The position numbers and the translations under genes are program-made. Positions 26,595 through 38,747 of a stretch of DNA of 64,000 bases are shown in pieces (the first letter of the stretch is position 1; the number at the start of each line of letters is the position of its first letter). The notes below the pieces were generated by a model. That model searched no databases and was not told the DNA's origin. It saw nothing but the letters and a program-made list of their open reading frames with translations. The DNA is taken from contig NZ_VLLL01000006.1 in the NCBI RefSeq assembly GCF_007994225.1, positions 930,001 to 994,000 on the forward strand, read 5' to 3'. This DNA is from Stackebrandtia albiflava. Lineage in GTDB: Bacteria; Actinomycetota; Actinomycetes; Mycobacteriales; Micromonosporaceae.

Positions 26595-27868
26595 CCGGCC
26601 GCAGGCTCCGCCTCCAGATCGGGGTGTTCGCGCTCATCTCCCTACTGGGCGTCGCGTTCGTCGGCGTGCGCTACCTCGGCTGGTTCGACACCTCCTACAC
26701 CGTCTACGTCGAGGCCGACGACGCCGGAGGCGCCTACCGGCACGCCGCCGTCGCCTACCGCGGCGTCCCGATCGGCAAGGTCGGTGAGATCACGCTGCAC
26801 GGCGACGGCGCCCGGATCGAACTGCTCATCGAATCCGACGTCGAGGTGCCCGCCGACGTCGAGGTGGTGGTGGCGCAACGCTCCGCCGTGGGCGAGCAGT
26901 ACGTGGACCTGCGGCCGGCGTCGGCCGCCGGGCCGTACCTGGCGGACGGCGACGTGCTGGTCGGGATGCGGACCCCCTTGCCGATGGAGACGCTGCTGGC
27001 CGACCTCGACGGCCTGCTCGCCGGTATCGACCCCGACGAGCTGGCGGTCGTGGTCGACGAGCTCGGTGCCGCCTTCGACGGCAACGAGGAGGCGTTGGCC
27101 CGGCTGCTGACCGCCACCCAGTCGATCGTCGACGACGCGTCGGCCCACCTGCCGGAGACCGTCGAACTGCTGCGGGACGGCCAGACGGTCCTGCAGACGC
27201 AACTCGACTCCGCGTCGGCGATCCGCACCTGGGCGGACCAGCTCGCCGCCCTCACCACCACCATCGCCGAATCCGACGCCGACATCCGGGAGCTCGTCGC
27301 CGAGGCACCCGAGGCCACGCGAGAGGTCACCGATCTGCTCCAGGACCTCGACCCGAGCCTCGGAGTGCTGCTGGGCAACATGATCAGCGTCAACGGCGTC
27401 GCGGTGCAGCGACTCTCCAACCTCGAAGTGATCCTGGTCACCTATCCGATGGTCGTGTCCGGGGGGTTCACCGTCTCGCCCGGCGACGGCACCGCCCACT
27501 TCGGGCTCGTGCTCAACTTCGACAACCCGCCGCCGTGTATCTACGGGACCGGGAACACCGAGTACGCCTGCACCGCGGACGAACACGGCGACGGCTCGTC
27601 GGTGCGAGGCTGGCAGAACGCGCCGGGCCCGCAGGGACCGCCGATCTACCCGGTGCCGCTGCCGGGCTCCGGAGAACCCACCGAATCCGGCGACGACACC
27701 GGCGACGAGCCCTCCGGCACGCCCGAGCCCTCCGGATACGACCCGTTGACCGGACTGCTGGTCGACCAGTACGGTGACCCGATCCGGTTCGGCGGCACCG
27801 GCGGCCACTACGCGCTCGCCGGCGAACAGTCGTGGAAACACCTGCTCCTCACCGGAGTGACCTCATGA
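26591..27868 (+). CDS. MCE/MlaD-family protein (MceF-like)
   Basis: 425 residues. It has an N-terminal anchor (LQIGVFALISLLGVAFVGV), an MCE domain (YTVYVEADDAGGAYRHAAVAYRG, VPIGKVGEI) and a helical region. A Pro/Gly/Glu-rich spacer (about 350-385) precedes a C-terminus ending WKHLLLTG, typical of MceF. ATG 26591 overlaps the lipoprotein stop. It is the last MCE protein; five are present where a canonical operon has six. Its stop overlaps the start of a tiny ORF (27865). Confidence 0.87.
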   Translation: MTGRRLRLQIGVFALISLLGVAFVGVRYLGWFDTSYTVYVEADDAGGAYRHAAVAYRGVPIGKVGEITLHGDGARIELLIESDVEVPADVEVVVAQRSAVGEQYVDLRPASAAGPYLADGDVLVGMRTPLPMETLLADLDGLLAGIDPDELAVVVDELGAAFDGNEEALARLLTATQSIVDDASAHLPETVELLRDGQTVLQTQLDSASAIRTWADQLAALTTTIAESDADIRELVAEAPEATREVTDLLQDLDPSLGVLLGNMISVNGVAVQRLSNLEVILVTYPMVVSGGFTVSPGDGTAHFGLVLNFDNPPPCIYGTGNTEYACTADEHGDGSSVRGWQNAPGPQGPPIYPVPLPGSGEPTESGDDTGDEPSGTPEPSGYDPLTGLLVDQYGDPIRFGGTGGHYALAGEQSWKHLLLTGVTS

Positions 27869-27900
27869 CCCCTCGTACGGCGCCGGGAGGCGAATCGTGA
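27865..27900 (+). CDS. Eleven-residue ORF linking mceF-like and Mce-associated genes
   Basis: ATG 27865 overlaps the mceF stop (ATGA) and encodes MTPRTAPGGES. Its TGA 27898-27900 overlaps GTG 27897 of the next gene (GTGA). It thus bridges the 28-base gap by two back-to-back stop/start overlaps, as if carrying ribosomes across. It also contains the GGGAGG that serves the next gene. No conservation can be judged here, so it may simply be a coupling device or chance. Confidence 0.35.
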   Translation: MTPRTAPGGES

Positions 27901-28475
27901 AACCTGCTCGCCTCGCCTGGTGGCTGCCGGTCAACATCGCGTTGGCACTGCTGCTGCTGGCGGCGCTCGGCACCGCCGGAGTGTTCGGATTCAAGTGGTG
28001 GGACGCCTGGCGGGCCGACACCGCACGGGACGCCGCCGTCGCCAATGCGACCGAGGGCGTCCTGGCGCTCATGTCGGTGTCGCCGGAGACCATCGACTCG
28101 GACCTGGCCGCCGTCGAGGCCCTCGCCACGGGCGAGTTCGCCGAGGAACTGGCCGCCGGTCGCGACCAGGTGCGGGAGTCGGTGCTCGGCGCCGCCGTCA
28201 CCCAGGAGGCCACCGTCGAGTACGCCGCCTACGTGTCCGGCGACTCCGACTCGGCGACCGTCATACTGGTCGCCGACGCCGTGACCACCGCCGCCGCGCC
28301 GCCCCCGGAGGGCGAGGAACCCGCCGAGGAGGGCGAGACGCCCGACGAGGAGTCGACTCCGGAACCCGAGGACGGCGGGACGACCGGTGAACCCATCACC
28401 GACCACTACCGGTTCCGGGTGCAGATGGCCCTGGTCGAGGGCCAGTGGCTCATCGGCCGGTTGGAGGTGGCCTGA
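27897..28475 (+). CDS. Mce-associated membrane protein
   Basis: 192 residues. One N-terminal membrane segment (LPVNIALALLLLAALGTAGVF) is followed by an extracytoplasmic domain of the NTF2-like Mas type (ANATEGVLALMSVSPETIDSDL ... ATGEFAEEL). A Glu/Pro-rich insert (about 135-165) interrupts the domain. Such proteins accompany actinobacterial mce operons and are thought to stabilise or cooperate with the conduit. GGGAGG lies 6 bases before GTG 27897. Its last base is shared with the next ATG (TGATG). Confidence 0.78.
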   Translation: MKPARLAWWLPVNIALALLLLAALGTAGVFGFKWWDAWRADTARDAAVANATEGVLALMSVSPETIDSDLAAVEALATGEFAEELAAGRDQVRESVLGAAVTQEATVEYAAYVSGDSDSATVILVADAVTTAAAPPPEGEEPAEEGETPDEESTPEPEDGGTTGEPITDHYRFRVQMALVEGQWLIGRLEVA

Positions 28476-29188
28476 TGGCGGGTCACGTCCCACGCAGACT
28501 CCGCAACCGGGGGAACCGGACGAGTGCGGCCGGGAAACCGGCCTCACGGCCGAGCCCGCGCCCCGCCACCACCGCGAAGATCCCCCGGCAGCGAGACGGT
28601 CGCCACGATCGCAAGCCGCGTCCCACCGCGTCCCGGCGCCGCCCGTCCCCGGTGCCCACCGGAGGCGCCGACCGCGGCCGCGGCGGCCTGCGGCAGACCG
28701 CGTTCGGGCTGGCCGCGGCCACCGGCTTCGCCTGCCTGTTGGCGGTGATCACGTACCTGGGGGCCGCCTTCACCGACCGCGGCGACGAGACCGCCGACGC
28801 GGTCCGGGCGGCCAAGACGGCGGCGGTCGCGCTGTTCTCCTACGACTACCGCGACTTCGACGCCTCCATCGCCAACGCCTCGGCACACGCCACCGGCGAG
28901 TTCGCCGAGGACTACCGCGTCACCACCGAGGACCTGCGCGCCACCGTGGAGACCGAGCAGGCCAAGGTCGTGGCCCGGGTCGTGGACATCGGGTTGTTGA
29001 ACGAGTCGGTCACCTTCACCGACTCCGAGGGCACCGAGTACGCCGACGCCGTCGAGGTGCTGGTGTTCATGGACCACGTCGTCACCAACACCGGTATCGA
29101 GGGCAGCAAGGTCGACCAGACCCGGGTGGTGCTCACCATGGTGTTCGTCGACGACGCCTGGCGGGTGGTGAACGCCAAGTCGCTGTGA
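28475..29188 (+). CDS. Mce-associated membrane protein with basic N-terminus
   Basis: 237 residues. The first 75 are Arg/Pro-rich and disordered. A membrane segment follows (AAATGFACLLAVITYLGAAF), then a Mas-type domain (KTAAVALFSYDYRDFDASIANA) ending in MVFVDDAWRVVNAKSL. It is a paralogue of the preceding gene and the final gene of the mce operon, sharing one base with it. The open frame starts earlier (28445), but the TGATG overlap marks the likely start. Confidence 0.76.
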   Translation: MAGHVPRRLRNRGNRTSAAGKPASRPSPRPATTAKIPRQRDGRHDRKPRPTASRRRPSPVPTGGADRGRGGLRQTAFGLAAATGFACLLAVITYLGAAFTDRGDETADAVRAAKTAAVALFSYDYRDFDASIANASAHATGEFAEDYRVTTEDLRATVETEQAKVVARVVDIGLLNESVTFTDSEGTEYADAVEVLVFMDHVVTNTGIEGSKVDQTRVVLTMVFVDDAWRVVNAKSL

Positions 29189-29204
29189 CGGGCGCGCCAA
29201 AGGG

Positions 29205-29233
29205 TGGTATCTAATGGTATCTCTCGATACCAT
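29205..29233. promoter_or_regulatory. Operator of the RHH/Doc toxin-antitoxin module
   Basis: TGGTATCT occurs twice in direct repeat (29205-29212, 29215-29222). The second copy also forms a perfect inverted repeat with GATACCAT (arms 29214-29221 and 29226-29233, loop TCTC). The palindrome ends 6 bases before the antitoxin ATG. Ribbon-helix-helix antitoxins bind such short repeated half-sites and repress their own promoter. Confidence 0.7.
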
Positions 29234-29239
29234 GGGCTT

Positions 29240-29437
29240 ATGGCCATGACATTGCGACTCCCTGAAGTCGATGACCGGATGCTGACCGAGCGCGCGGCGA
29301 AGGAGAAGCGTTCCAAGCAGGAGATCGCCATTGAGGCGATCCATCGCTACCTCACCGCTCACAACGAACTGGTTGACGCCAGCGTGGAAGAGATCATGCG
29401 CGAGGACGCGGAGCTTCTAGATCGGCTCGCTCGGTGA
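29240..29437 (+). CDS. Ribbon-helix-helix antitoxin
   Basis: 65 residues. The N-terminus (MTLRLPEVDDRMLTERAAKE) is the beta-strand and first helix of a CopG/MetJ-type ribbon-helix-helix DNA-binding domain. The acidic, helical C-terminus (VEEIMREDAELLDRLAR) would bind the toxin. ATG 29240 or the second in-frame ATG 29246 is the start; no strong ribosome binding site is present because the operator palindrome sits just upstream. The stop overlaps the toxin start (GTGA). It should neutralise the Doc protein and autorepress at 29205-29233. Confidence 0.8.
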   Translation: MAMTLRLPEVDDRMLTERAAKEKRSKQEIAIEAIHRYLTAHNELVDASVEEIMREDAELLDRLAR

Positions 29438-29811
29438 CCGACTTCCTCGACCTGGCGGACCTGCTGCGCATCGCGGCACGTATCCAGGGGAAGACGCCAC
29501 CGGAAGTGCGCGACTACGGTCTTCTGGAGTCGGCCGCGGCCCGGCCGCAGGCGTCGGTGTTCGGCGACGACGCCTATCCCGATCTGCACCACAAGGCGGC
29601 CGCACTGCTGCATTCACTCGCGCGGAACCATCCGTTGGTCGACGGGAACAAGCGACTGGCCTGGGTGGCGATGCGAGTGATGTATCGATTGAATCGTGGT
29701 GACGTGCGGCCCCCCGACGTCGACACGGCCGAGGAATTCGTTCTCCAGGTGGCCCGGGGTGAGCTGGAGGTGCCCGACATCGCCAAGACCCTGGCGATGT
29801 GGTCTGGGTGA
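29434..29811 (+). CDS. doc: Doc-like Fic-fold toxin
   Basis: 125 residues. The Fic/Doc motif reads HPLVDGNKR (about residues 66-74), close to the HxFx(D/N)GNK core but with Leu in place of Phe. It is preceded by YPDLHHKAAALLHSLARN, typical of death-on-curing proteins. Doc kinases phosphorylate and inactivate EF-Tu; tuf itself lies 20 kb downstream. GTG 29434 overlaps the antitoxin stop. Doc is usually paired with a Phd antitoxin; here the partner is a ribbon-helix-helix protein, which is also known. Confidence 0.85.
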   Translation: MTDFLDLADLLRIAARIQGKTPPEVRDYGLLESAAARPQASVFGDDAYPDLHHKAAALLHSLARNHPLVDGNKRLAWVAMRVMYRLNRGDVRPPDVDTAEEFVLQVARGELEVPDIAKTLAMWSG

Positions 29812-29880
29812 CCGCGACCGCCGACCCGCCGGTAACGTGGCCGGATCGCTACCCGGAGCCGACCAAAAGCGCGGAAGGTC

Positions 29881-29909
29881 TTGACGAGACGGCGATGCCG
29901 GGGCATTCT
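29881..29909 (+). promoter_or_regulatory. Candidate upstream promoter of rpoBC
   Basis: TTGACG (29881-29886), a 17-base spacer and CATTCT (29904-29909) fit a sigma-70 type promoter 303 bases before rpoB. The -35 overlaps one arm of a 10-base inverted repeat, GGAAGGTCTT (29873-29882) with AAGACCTTCC (29970-29979). Confidence 0.5.
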
Positions 29910-29988
29910 GTTTCACAGGCAACGCATGCGTATCATTTCGTACGCGCGAGCGAATCTGACCGCTCGCAGAAGACCTTCCCGGGGTGGG

Positions 29989-30017
29989 TGGACGACGCCG
30001 TACAACTCGGCTACACT
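29989..30017 (+). promoter_or_regulatory. Candidate main promoter of rpoBC
   Basis: TGGACG (29989-29994), a 17-base spacer and TACACT (30012-30017) give a good actinobacterial housekeeping promoter. A transcript from it would have a leader of about 190 bases before the rpoB TTG. Confidence 0.6.
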
Positions 30018-30211
30018 GCTAGTTTGCGCTGCCTTCTCGCGCCCTCTTTAGCATGACCGCAGTCTGATAACGGGATGTCAGTCCTCATGTGGGGCTTCAC
30101 CACCGACGCAGAAAAGTGCCGGACCGGCACCGACGCGGTCGTACTGCAACCGAGGGCCCCGAAGCGGCGTTACATCGGCCGTCGCACCACAGGTCCTCGG
30201 AAGGACGAATC

Positions 30212-33643
<3,432 letters not shown>

Positions 33644-33654
33644 CGACATGCGGT

Positions 33655-33683
33655 CGCCGGGCCGGGCGAGCATCGGCCCGGCG
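33655..33683 (+). other. Hairpin in the rpoB-rpoC spacer
   Basis: A perfect 10-base stem (33655-33664 with 33674-33683) and a 9-base loop follow the rpoB stop by 11 bases. No T-run follows, so read-through to rpoC is expected. It may set RNA stability or the ratio of the two subunits. Confidence 0.5.
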
Positions 33684-33750
33684 CCGCCCACGTCAGCGAA
33701 GACATCAGTGGAAATCCCTACATCGAGTTCACCGCAAGGGGAAAAGTTAA

Positions 33751-36700
33751 GTGCTTGACGTCAACTTCTTCGATGAGTTGCGAATCGGTCTGGCCACGGC
33801 CGAAGACATCCGTCAGTGGTCGCACGGTGAGGTCAAGAAGCCCGAGACCATCAACTACCGCACCCTCAAGCCCGAGAAGGACGGCCTCTTCTGCGAGAAG
33901 ATCTTCGGCCCCACCCGGGACTGGGAGTGCTACTGCGGTAAGTACAAGCGGATCCGGTTCAAGGGCATCATCTGTGAGCGCTGCGGCGTCGAGGTGACCC
34001 GTTCGAAGGTCCGCCGTGAGCGGATGGGCCACATCGAGCTGGCCGCCGCCGTGACGCACATCTGGTACTTCAAGGGTGTCCCGTCCCGGCTGGGCTACCT
34101 GCTGGACATCGCGCCGAAGGATCTGGAGAAGATCATCTACTTCGCCGCGTACGTGATCACCTCTGTCGACACCGAGGCGCGTCACCGCGACCTGGGGACG
34201 CTCGAGAACGAGATCGCGGCCGAGAAGCGGCAGCTGGAGAACGGCCGCGACGCCGAGATCGAGAAGCGCGCCGCCAAGCTGGAGTCCGACCTGGCCGAGC
34301 TGGAGGCCGAGGGCGCCAAGGCCGACGTCCGCCGCAAGGTCAAGGACGGCGGCGAGCGCGAGATGCGCCAGATCCGCGACAAGGCGCAGCGTGAGATCGA
34401 CCGGCTCGAGGAGGTCATCGAGACCTTCCGCAAGCTCGACGTGAAGCAGCTCATCGGCGACGAGATGCTGTTCCGGGAGCTGCACGACCGGTTCGGCGAG
34501 TACTTCACCGGCGGCATGGGCGCCGAGGCGATCAAGTCGCTGCTGGCCAACCTCGACCTGACGGCCGAGCTGGAGAACCTGCGCGACATCATCGCCAACG
34601 GCAAGGGGCAGAAGAAGATCCGCGCCCTGAAGCGCCTGAAGGTCGTCGCGCCGTTCGCCACCCACGGCTCCTCGCCGATGGGGATGGTGCTCGACTGCGT
34701 CCCGGTGATCCCGCCGGAGCTGCGCCCGATGGTGCAGCTCGACGGTGGCCGGTTCGCCACCTCCGACCTCAACGACCTGTACCGCCGGGTCATCAACCGG
34801 AACAACCGGCTCAAGCGGCTGATCGACCTCGGCGCGCCCGAGATCATCGTCGCCAACGAGAAGCGGATGCTCCAGGAGTCGGTGGACGCACTGTTCGACA
34901 ACGGCCGGCGTGGTCGTCCGGTGACCGGTCCCGGTAACCGGCCGCTGAAGTCGCTGTCGGACATGTTGAAGGGCAAGCAGGGCCGGTTCCGTCAGAACCT
35001 GCTCGGTAAGCGTGTCGACTACTCCGGCCGTTCGGTGATCGTGGTCGGCCCGCAGCTGAAGCTGCACCAGTGCGGTCTGCCCAAGCAGATGGCGCTGGAG
35101 CTGTTCAAGCCGTTCGTGATGAAGCGGCTCGTGGACCTCAACCACGCGCAGAACATCAAGAGCGCCAAGCGGATGGTCGAACGTGCCCGTCCCGCCGTGT
35201 GGGACGTGCTGGAAGAGGTCATCACCGAGCACCCCGTCCTGCTGAACCGTGCGCCCACGCTGCACCGGTTGGGTATCCAGGCGTTCGAGCCGCAGTTGGT
35301 CGAGGGCAAGGCGATCCAGATCCACCCGCTGGTCTGCACCGCGTTCAACGCCGACTTCGACGGTGACCAGATGGCGGTCCACGTGCCGCTGTCCACCGAG
35401 TCGCAGGCCGAGGCGCGGATCCTGATGCTGTCGGCGAACAACATCCTCAAGCCGTCCGACGGCCGTCCGGTGACGATGCCGACCCAGGACATGATCATCG
35501 GCCTGTACTTCCTGACCCACCGTCGGGAGGGCATGACCGGTGAGGGCCGCAGCTTCTCCTCGGTGTCGGAGGCCCAGATGGCCTACGACCGCGGCGAACT
35601 GCACCTGCAGGCACCCGTCAAGATCCGGGTCGCCGGTGTCACCCAGATCGACCAGGGTGACGGTCCCAAGCCGTTCGAGGATGCGGACGAGAACGGCGGC
35701 GGCGTGCTCGACACGACGCTGGGCCGGGTCCTGTTCAACGAGACGCTGCCGGTGGACTACCGGTTCGTCAACTACGAGGTCCGCAAGGGCCAGCTCTCCG
35801 AGATCGTCAACGACCTCGCCGAGCGGTACCCGAAGGTGCAGCTCGGTGCGTCGCTGGACGCCCTCAAGCAGGCCGGTTTCCACTGGGCGACCTGGTCGGG
35901 CATCACGATCGGCTTCCAGGACGTCGTCGGGCCGAAGGCCAAGCCGGCGATCCTGGAGCGTTACGAGAAGGACGCCGACCGGATCGAGAAGCAGTACCAG
36001 CGGGGTCTGATGACCTCGGAGGAGCGGCGCGGCGAGCTGATCGAGATCTGGACGAAGGCGACGAACGAGATCGCCAAGAGTCTGGACGACGACCTGCTCC
36101 CGGAGAACCCGTTGTGGCAGATGATCAACTCCGGTGCGCGAGGCAACATGCTTCAGCTCCGGCAGATCGCCGCCATCCGTGGTCTGGTCGCCAACCCCAA
36201 GGGCGAGATCATCCCCCGGCCGATCAAGTCGTCCTACCGTGAAGGGCTGAGCGTGCTGGAGTACTTCATCTCCACGCACGGTTCCCGGAAGGGTCTGGCC
36301 GACACGGCGCTGCGTACCGCCGACTCGGGTTACCTGACCCGTCGTCTGGTGGACGTCTCGCAGGACGTCATCGTCCGCGAGGAGGACTGCGGCACCGAAC
36401 GTGCCGTCCGGATGCCGATCGCGGTGGACCTGGACGGTCAACTGACCGTTCACGAGCACGCCGAGACCTCGGTGTTCGCGCGGACCCTGGCCGAGGACGT
36501 CAAGGACGCCAAGGGCAAGGTCATCGTCAACGAGGGCGTGGACCTCACCCAGCCGCTCATCGACGAGATGGTCGCGGCGGGCGTCAAGGACGTCCGGGTG
36601 CGCAGCGTGCTCACCTGCGAGTCGCAGTTGGGCGTGTGCGCGGCCTGCTACGGCCGGTCGATGCCGACCGGTCAGAAGGTCGACCTCGGTGAGGCGGTGG

Positions 36701-37632
36701 GCATCATCGCCGCGCAGTCCATCGGTGAGCCCGGTACCCAGCTGACGATGCGGACCTTCCACACCGGTGGTGTGGCGGGTGACGACATCACGCAGGGTCT
36801 GCCGCGTGTGCAGGAGATCTTCGAGGCCCGGATCCCGAAGGGCAAGGCGCCGATCGCGGAAGCGGCCGGCACCGTCCGGATCGAGGACGCCGACAAGTCC
36901 CGCAAGATCATCATCACGCCGGACGACGGCTCCGACGAGATCACGCTGGACAAGCTGTCGCGGCGTACCCGCCTGCGGGTCCACGACGGCGACCACATCG
37001 GTGTCGGCGAGAAGCTGACCGAGGGCACCATCGACCCGCACGAGCTGCTGCGCGTGCTCGGTCCGCGCCAGGTGCAGACGCACCTGGTCGACCAGGTGCA
37101 GGAGGTCTACCGCTCGCAGGGTGTGCTCATCCACGACAAGCACATCGAGATCATCGTCCGGCAGATGCTCAAGCGGGTCACCATCATCGACTCCGGAACG
37201 ACCGAGTTCCTGCCGGGTTCGCTGGTGGACCGGGTGTCGTTCGAGGGTGAGAACCGTCGGATCGTCGCCGAGGGCGGCGAACCGGCCTCCGGCCGTCCGC
37301 AGCTCATGGGTATCACCAAGGCGTCGCTGGCGACCGACTCGTGGCTGAGCGCGGCCTCCTTCCAGGAGACCACGAAGGTGCTGACCGACGCGGCGATCAA
37401 CGCCAAGTCGGACTCGCTCATCGGTCTGAAGGAGAACGTGATCATCGGTAAGCTCATCCCGGCCGGTACCGGCATCGCCAAGTACCGCAACGTCCGGGTC
37501 GAGCCGACCGAGGAGGCCAAGTCGCGCGTCTACTCGATGGGCGGCTACGAGGACCCGGTGCCGGCGTTCGGCTTCGGCTCCTCCGGTGGCCCCGCGGTTC
37601 CGCTGGACGACTTCGACATCGGCCAGTTCTGA
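33751..37632 (+). CDS. rpoC: RNA polymerase beta-prime subunit
   Basis: 1293 residues. The N-terminus [15 protein letters not shown] is the standard actinobacterial start; GTG 33751 has AAGGGGA eight bases upstream. A zinc site at CYCGKYK ... CERCGVE, the catalytic NADFDGD (residues 533-539, three Mg-binding aspartates) and the trigger-loop/bridge region ([18 protein letters not shown]) are all intact. The usual [15 protein letters not shown] reads AAAVTHIW here, a Pro to Ala change near the zinc-binding region. The region about 150-230 is a charged coiled coil. It ends at a strong terminator 26 bases after the stop. Confidence 0.98.
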   Translation: MLDVNFFDELRIGLATAEDIRQWSHGEVKKPETINYRTLKPEKDGLFCEKIFGPTRDWECYCGKYKRIRFKGIICERCGVEVTRSKVRRERMGHIELAAAVTHIWYFKGVPSRLGYLLDIAPKDLEKIIYFAAYVITSVDTEARHRDLGTLENEIAAEKRQLENGRDAEIEKRAAKLESDLAELEAEGAKADVRRKVKDGGEREMRQIRDKAQREIDRLEEVIETFRKLDVKQLIGDEMLFRELHDRFGEYFTGGMGAEAIKSLLANLDLTAELENLRDIIANGKGQKKIRALKRLKVVAPFATHGSSPMGMVLDCVPVIPPELRPMVQLDGGRFATSDLNDLYRRVINRNNRLKRLIDLGAPEIIVANEKRMLQESVDALFDNGRRGRPVTGPGNRPLKSLSDMLKGKQGRFRQNLLGKRVDYSGRSVIVVGPQLKLHQCGLPKQMALELFKPFVMKRLVDLNHAQNIKSAKRMVERARPAVWDVLEEVITEHPVLLNRAPTLHRLGIQAFEPQLVEGKAIQIHPLVCTAFNADFDGDQMAVHVPLSTESQAEARILMLSANNILKPSDGRPVTMPTQDMIIGLYFLTHRREGMTGEGRSFSSVSEAQMAYDRGELHLQAPVKIRVAGVTQIDQGDGPKPFEDADENGGGVLDTTLGRVLFNETLPVDYRFVNYEVRKGQLSEIVNDLAERYPKVQLGASLDALKQAGFHWATWSGITIGFQDVVGPKAKPAILERYEKDADRIEKQYQRGLMTSEERRGELIEIWTKATNEIAKSLDDDLLPENPLWQMINSGARGNMLQLRQIAAIRGLVANPKGEIIPRPIKSSYREGLSVLEYFISTHGSRKGLADTALRTADSGYLTRRLVDVSQDVIVREEDCGTERAVRMPIAVDLDGQLTVHEHAETSVFARTLAEDVKDAKGKVIVNEGVDLTQPLIDEMVAAGVKDVRVRSVLTCESQLGVCAACYGRSMPTGQKVDLGEAVGIIAAQSIGEPGTQLTMRTFHTGGVAGDDITQGLPRVQEIFEARIPKGKAPIAEAAGTVRIEDADKSRKIIITPDDGSDEITLDKLSRRTRLRVHDGDHIGVGEKLTEGTIDPHELLRVLGPRQVQTHLVDQVQEVYRSQGVLIHDKHIEIIVRQMLKRVTIIDSGTTEFLPGSLVDRVSFEGENRRIVAEGGEPASGRPQLMGITKASLATDSWLSAASFQETTKVLTDAAINAKSDSLIGLKENVIIGKLIPAGTGIAKYRNVRVEPTEEAKSRVYSMGGYEDPVPAFGFGSSGGPAVPLDDFDIGQF

Positions 37633-37658
37633 TCGACGCGCCACCCGCGCGCTGACGA

Positions 37659-37690
37659 GGCCGGGCGGCCCCTTCGGGGGCGGCCCGGCC
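37659..37690 (+). terminator. Strong terminator of the rpoBC operon
   Basis: A 14-base stem with a single mismatch, GGCCGGGCGGCCCC with GGGGCGGCCCGGCC, around a TTCG tetraloop, followed by TTTCTCGT. It begins 27 bases after the rpoC stop. Confidence 0.9.
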
Positions 37691-37693
37691 TTT

Positions 37694-37940
37694 CTCGTGT
37701 ATTCGACGACTTCGATGAGTGATCGGAGTGTCACCCCGCCTGCGGGTGGGGCATTAGGGTGTACTATTGTGTTCGGCGTGGGGGTTAGAGCTCCTGAATC
37801 ATTGGACTGTCTGGCTCGGAACGCTCAGGCGGCGACTGGCGGCGTTGTCGGGCCTCCTGCGTACAACACCGGTACGCAGAAGACCCTCCGCCTTGCCATT
37901 CATCCACCTGATGCGCCCCTCCCTGATCAGACGCCAATAA
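37694..37940. other. Gene-free stretch between rpoBC terminator and toxin module
   Basis: No gene is supported. A TACTATTGT stretch at 37762-37770 could hold a -10 region for the toxin-antitoxin pair. Base composition is lower in GC than the surrounding genes in parts. The in-frame TAA at 37938 closes the toxin frame on its left. Confidence 0.35.
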
Positions 37941-37961
37941 TCCAGGAGCTCTTACTACGAA

Positions 37962-38330
37962 CTGCGCTTCTTCGATGATGTCCTGATCTATATCGACGAT
38001 CTCAAGGAGAACGACCGCGAGAGTTATCGTCTCGTCACTTCCGCGCTGGAACGGTTGGAGGACGTCGGACCGGTGCTTCGGCGTCCGACCGTCGGCACGA
38101 TCGAGGGCAGCGCCTTCCGCAACATGCGGGAACTGCGGCCCCGCAGCGGCTCCAGGGTGAGCATCCGGATGCTCTTCGTTTTCGACCCGAAGCGGCGAGC
38201 CGTCTTCCTCGTCGCGGGCGATAAGGCGGAGGAGGGGCAGTGGTCGAACTGGTATCGAAAGGCCATACCCGAGGCCGACGAACGTTATACGGCTTATCTG
38301 GAAGCCATGGAGATGGAGGAGGCGTCGTGA
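37962..38330 (+). CDS. Gp49/HigB-like toxin (RelE/ParE superfamily) lacking a canonical start
   Basis: The frame reads YELRFFDDVLIYIDDLKEND, then LERLEDVGPVLRRPT, FRNMRELRPRSGSRVSIRML and FVFDPKRRAVFLVAGDKAEE. This is the full-length pattern of phage-derived Gp49-like toxins, mRNA interferases of the RelE/HigB kind. Between the in-frame TAA at 37938 and TTG 38055 there is no ATG, GTG or TTG. AGGAG at 37944-37948 sits where a ribosome binding site should be, so the original start was probably near 37953-37958. CTG 37962 is the first near-cognate codon. Either a rare start is used or the toxin start has been lost. The next gene overlaps the stop (GTGA) and is its antitoxin. Confidence 0.6.
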   Translation: MRFFDDVLIYIDDLKENDRESYRLVTSALERLEDVGPVLRRPTVGTIEGSAFRNMRELRPRSGSRVSIRMLFVFDPKRRAVFLVAGDKAEEGQWSNWYRKAIPEADERYTAYLEAMEMEEAS

Positions 38331-38632
38331 AACTCGGAACGATGAAGGGCGTCCGTGCGGGCATGGCCGCTGAGGACCGTGAACGCATCGACGTCATCAA
38401 GCAGCAGATGGTCGACGCCGAGCGGGGCTACGAACTCCAGACCCTGCGCAAGTTGCAGGGCCTGACCCAACAGCAGGTGGCGGACGCCATGGGGGTGACC
38501 CAGGGGCGGGTCAGCCAGATCGAGGTGGGCGACGCCAAGCTGGACACCTCGACCCTGGACGCGTACATGCGGGCCATCGGGGGGGAACTGACCATCACGG
38601 CCACGGTGGGGAACCACACGGTGCGCCTGTAG
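38327..38632 (+). CDS. XRE-family antitoxin (HigA-like)
   Basis: 101 residues. The helix-turn-helix (LQTLRKLQGLTQQQVADAMG, VTQGRVSQIEVGD) is central, followed by the ISQIE.G pattern of Cro/C1-type repressors. In Gp49-type modules this protein binds the toxin and represses the operon. GTG 38327 overlaps the toxin stop and has GAGGAGG five bases upstream, so it is chosen over the longer frame from 38240. It is efficiently initiated even though the toxin gene before it lacks a normal start. Confidence 0.82.
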   Translation: MKLGTMKGVRAGMAAEDRERIDVIKQQMVDAERGYELQTLRKLQGLTQQQVADAMGVTQGRVSQIEVGDAKLDTSTLDAYMRAIGGELTITATVGNHTVRL

Positions 38633-38666
38633 CCGGTGAGCCGCCACGCCGTCCGAGGTGTGGCGA

Positions 38667-38701
38667 CGGCCGGGCCACCCTGAGAGGGGGCGGCCCGGCC
38701 G
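38667..38701. terminator. Bidirectional terminator between antitoxin and muramidase genes
   Basis: Perfect 10-base arms CGGCCGGGCC (38667-38676) and GGCCCGGCCG (38692-38701). It lies 34 bases after the antitoxin stop and 46 bases beyond the end of the convergent gene. Confidence 0.75.
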
Positions 38702-38747
38702 TCGTCGTCTGCGGAGCCGTACCGTGCGCGGATCTCCGCGCCGCCCG

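Noticed and set aside
29873-29979. 10-base inverted repeat around the first rpoB promoter
   Set aside because: Arms are almost 90 bases apart and short; chance is likely at this length, so it is mentioned only with the promoter.
33718-37734. A 1338-codon open frame on the minus strand opposite rpoC
   Set aside because: It is a shadow of a GC-rich essential gene: composition is Arg/His/Val/Asp/Gly-rich, no domain is recognisable and there is no ribosome binding site.
38327-38632. The XRE protein as HipB partner of the HipA-like kinase
   Set aside because: It overlaps the Gp49-like toxin gene and is cut off from hipA by two terminal or divergent regions and about 2.8 kb.
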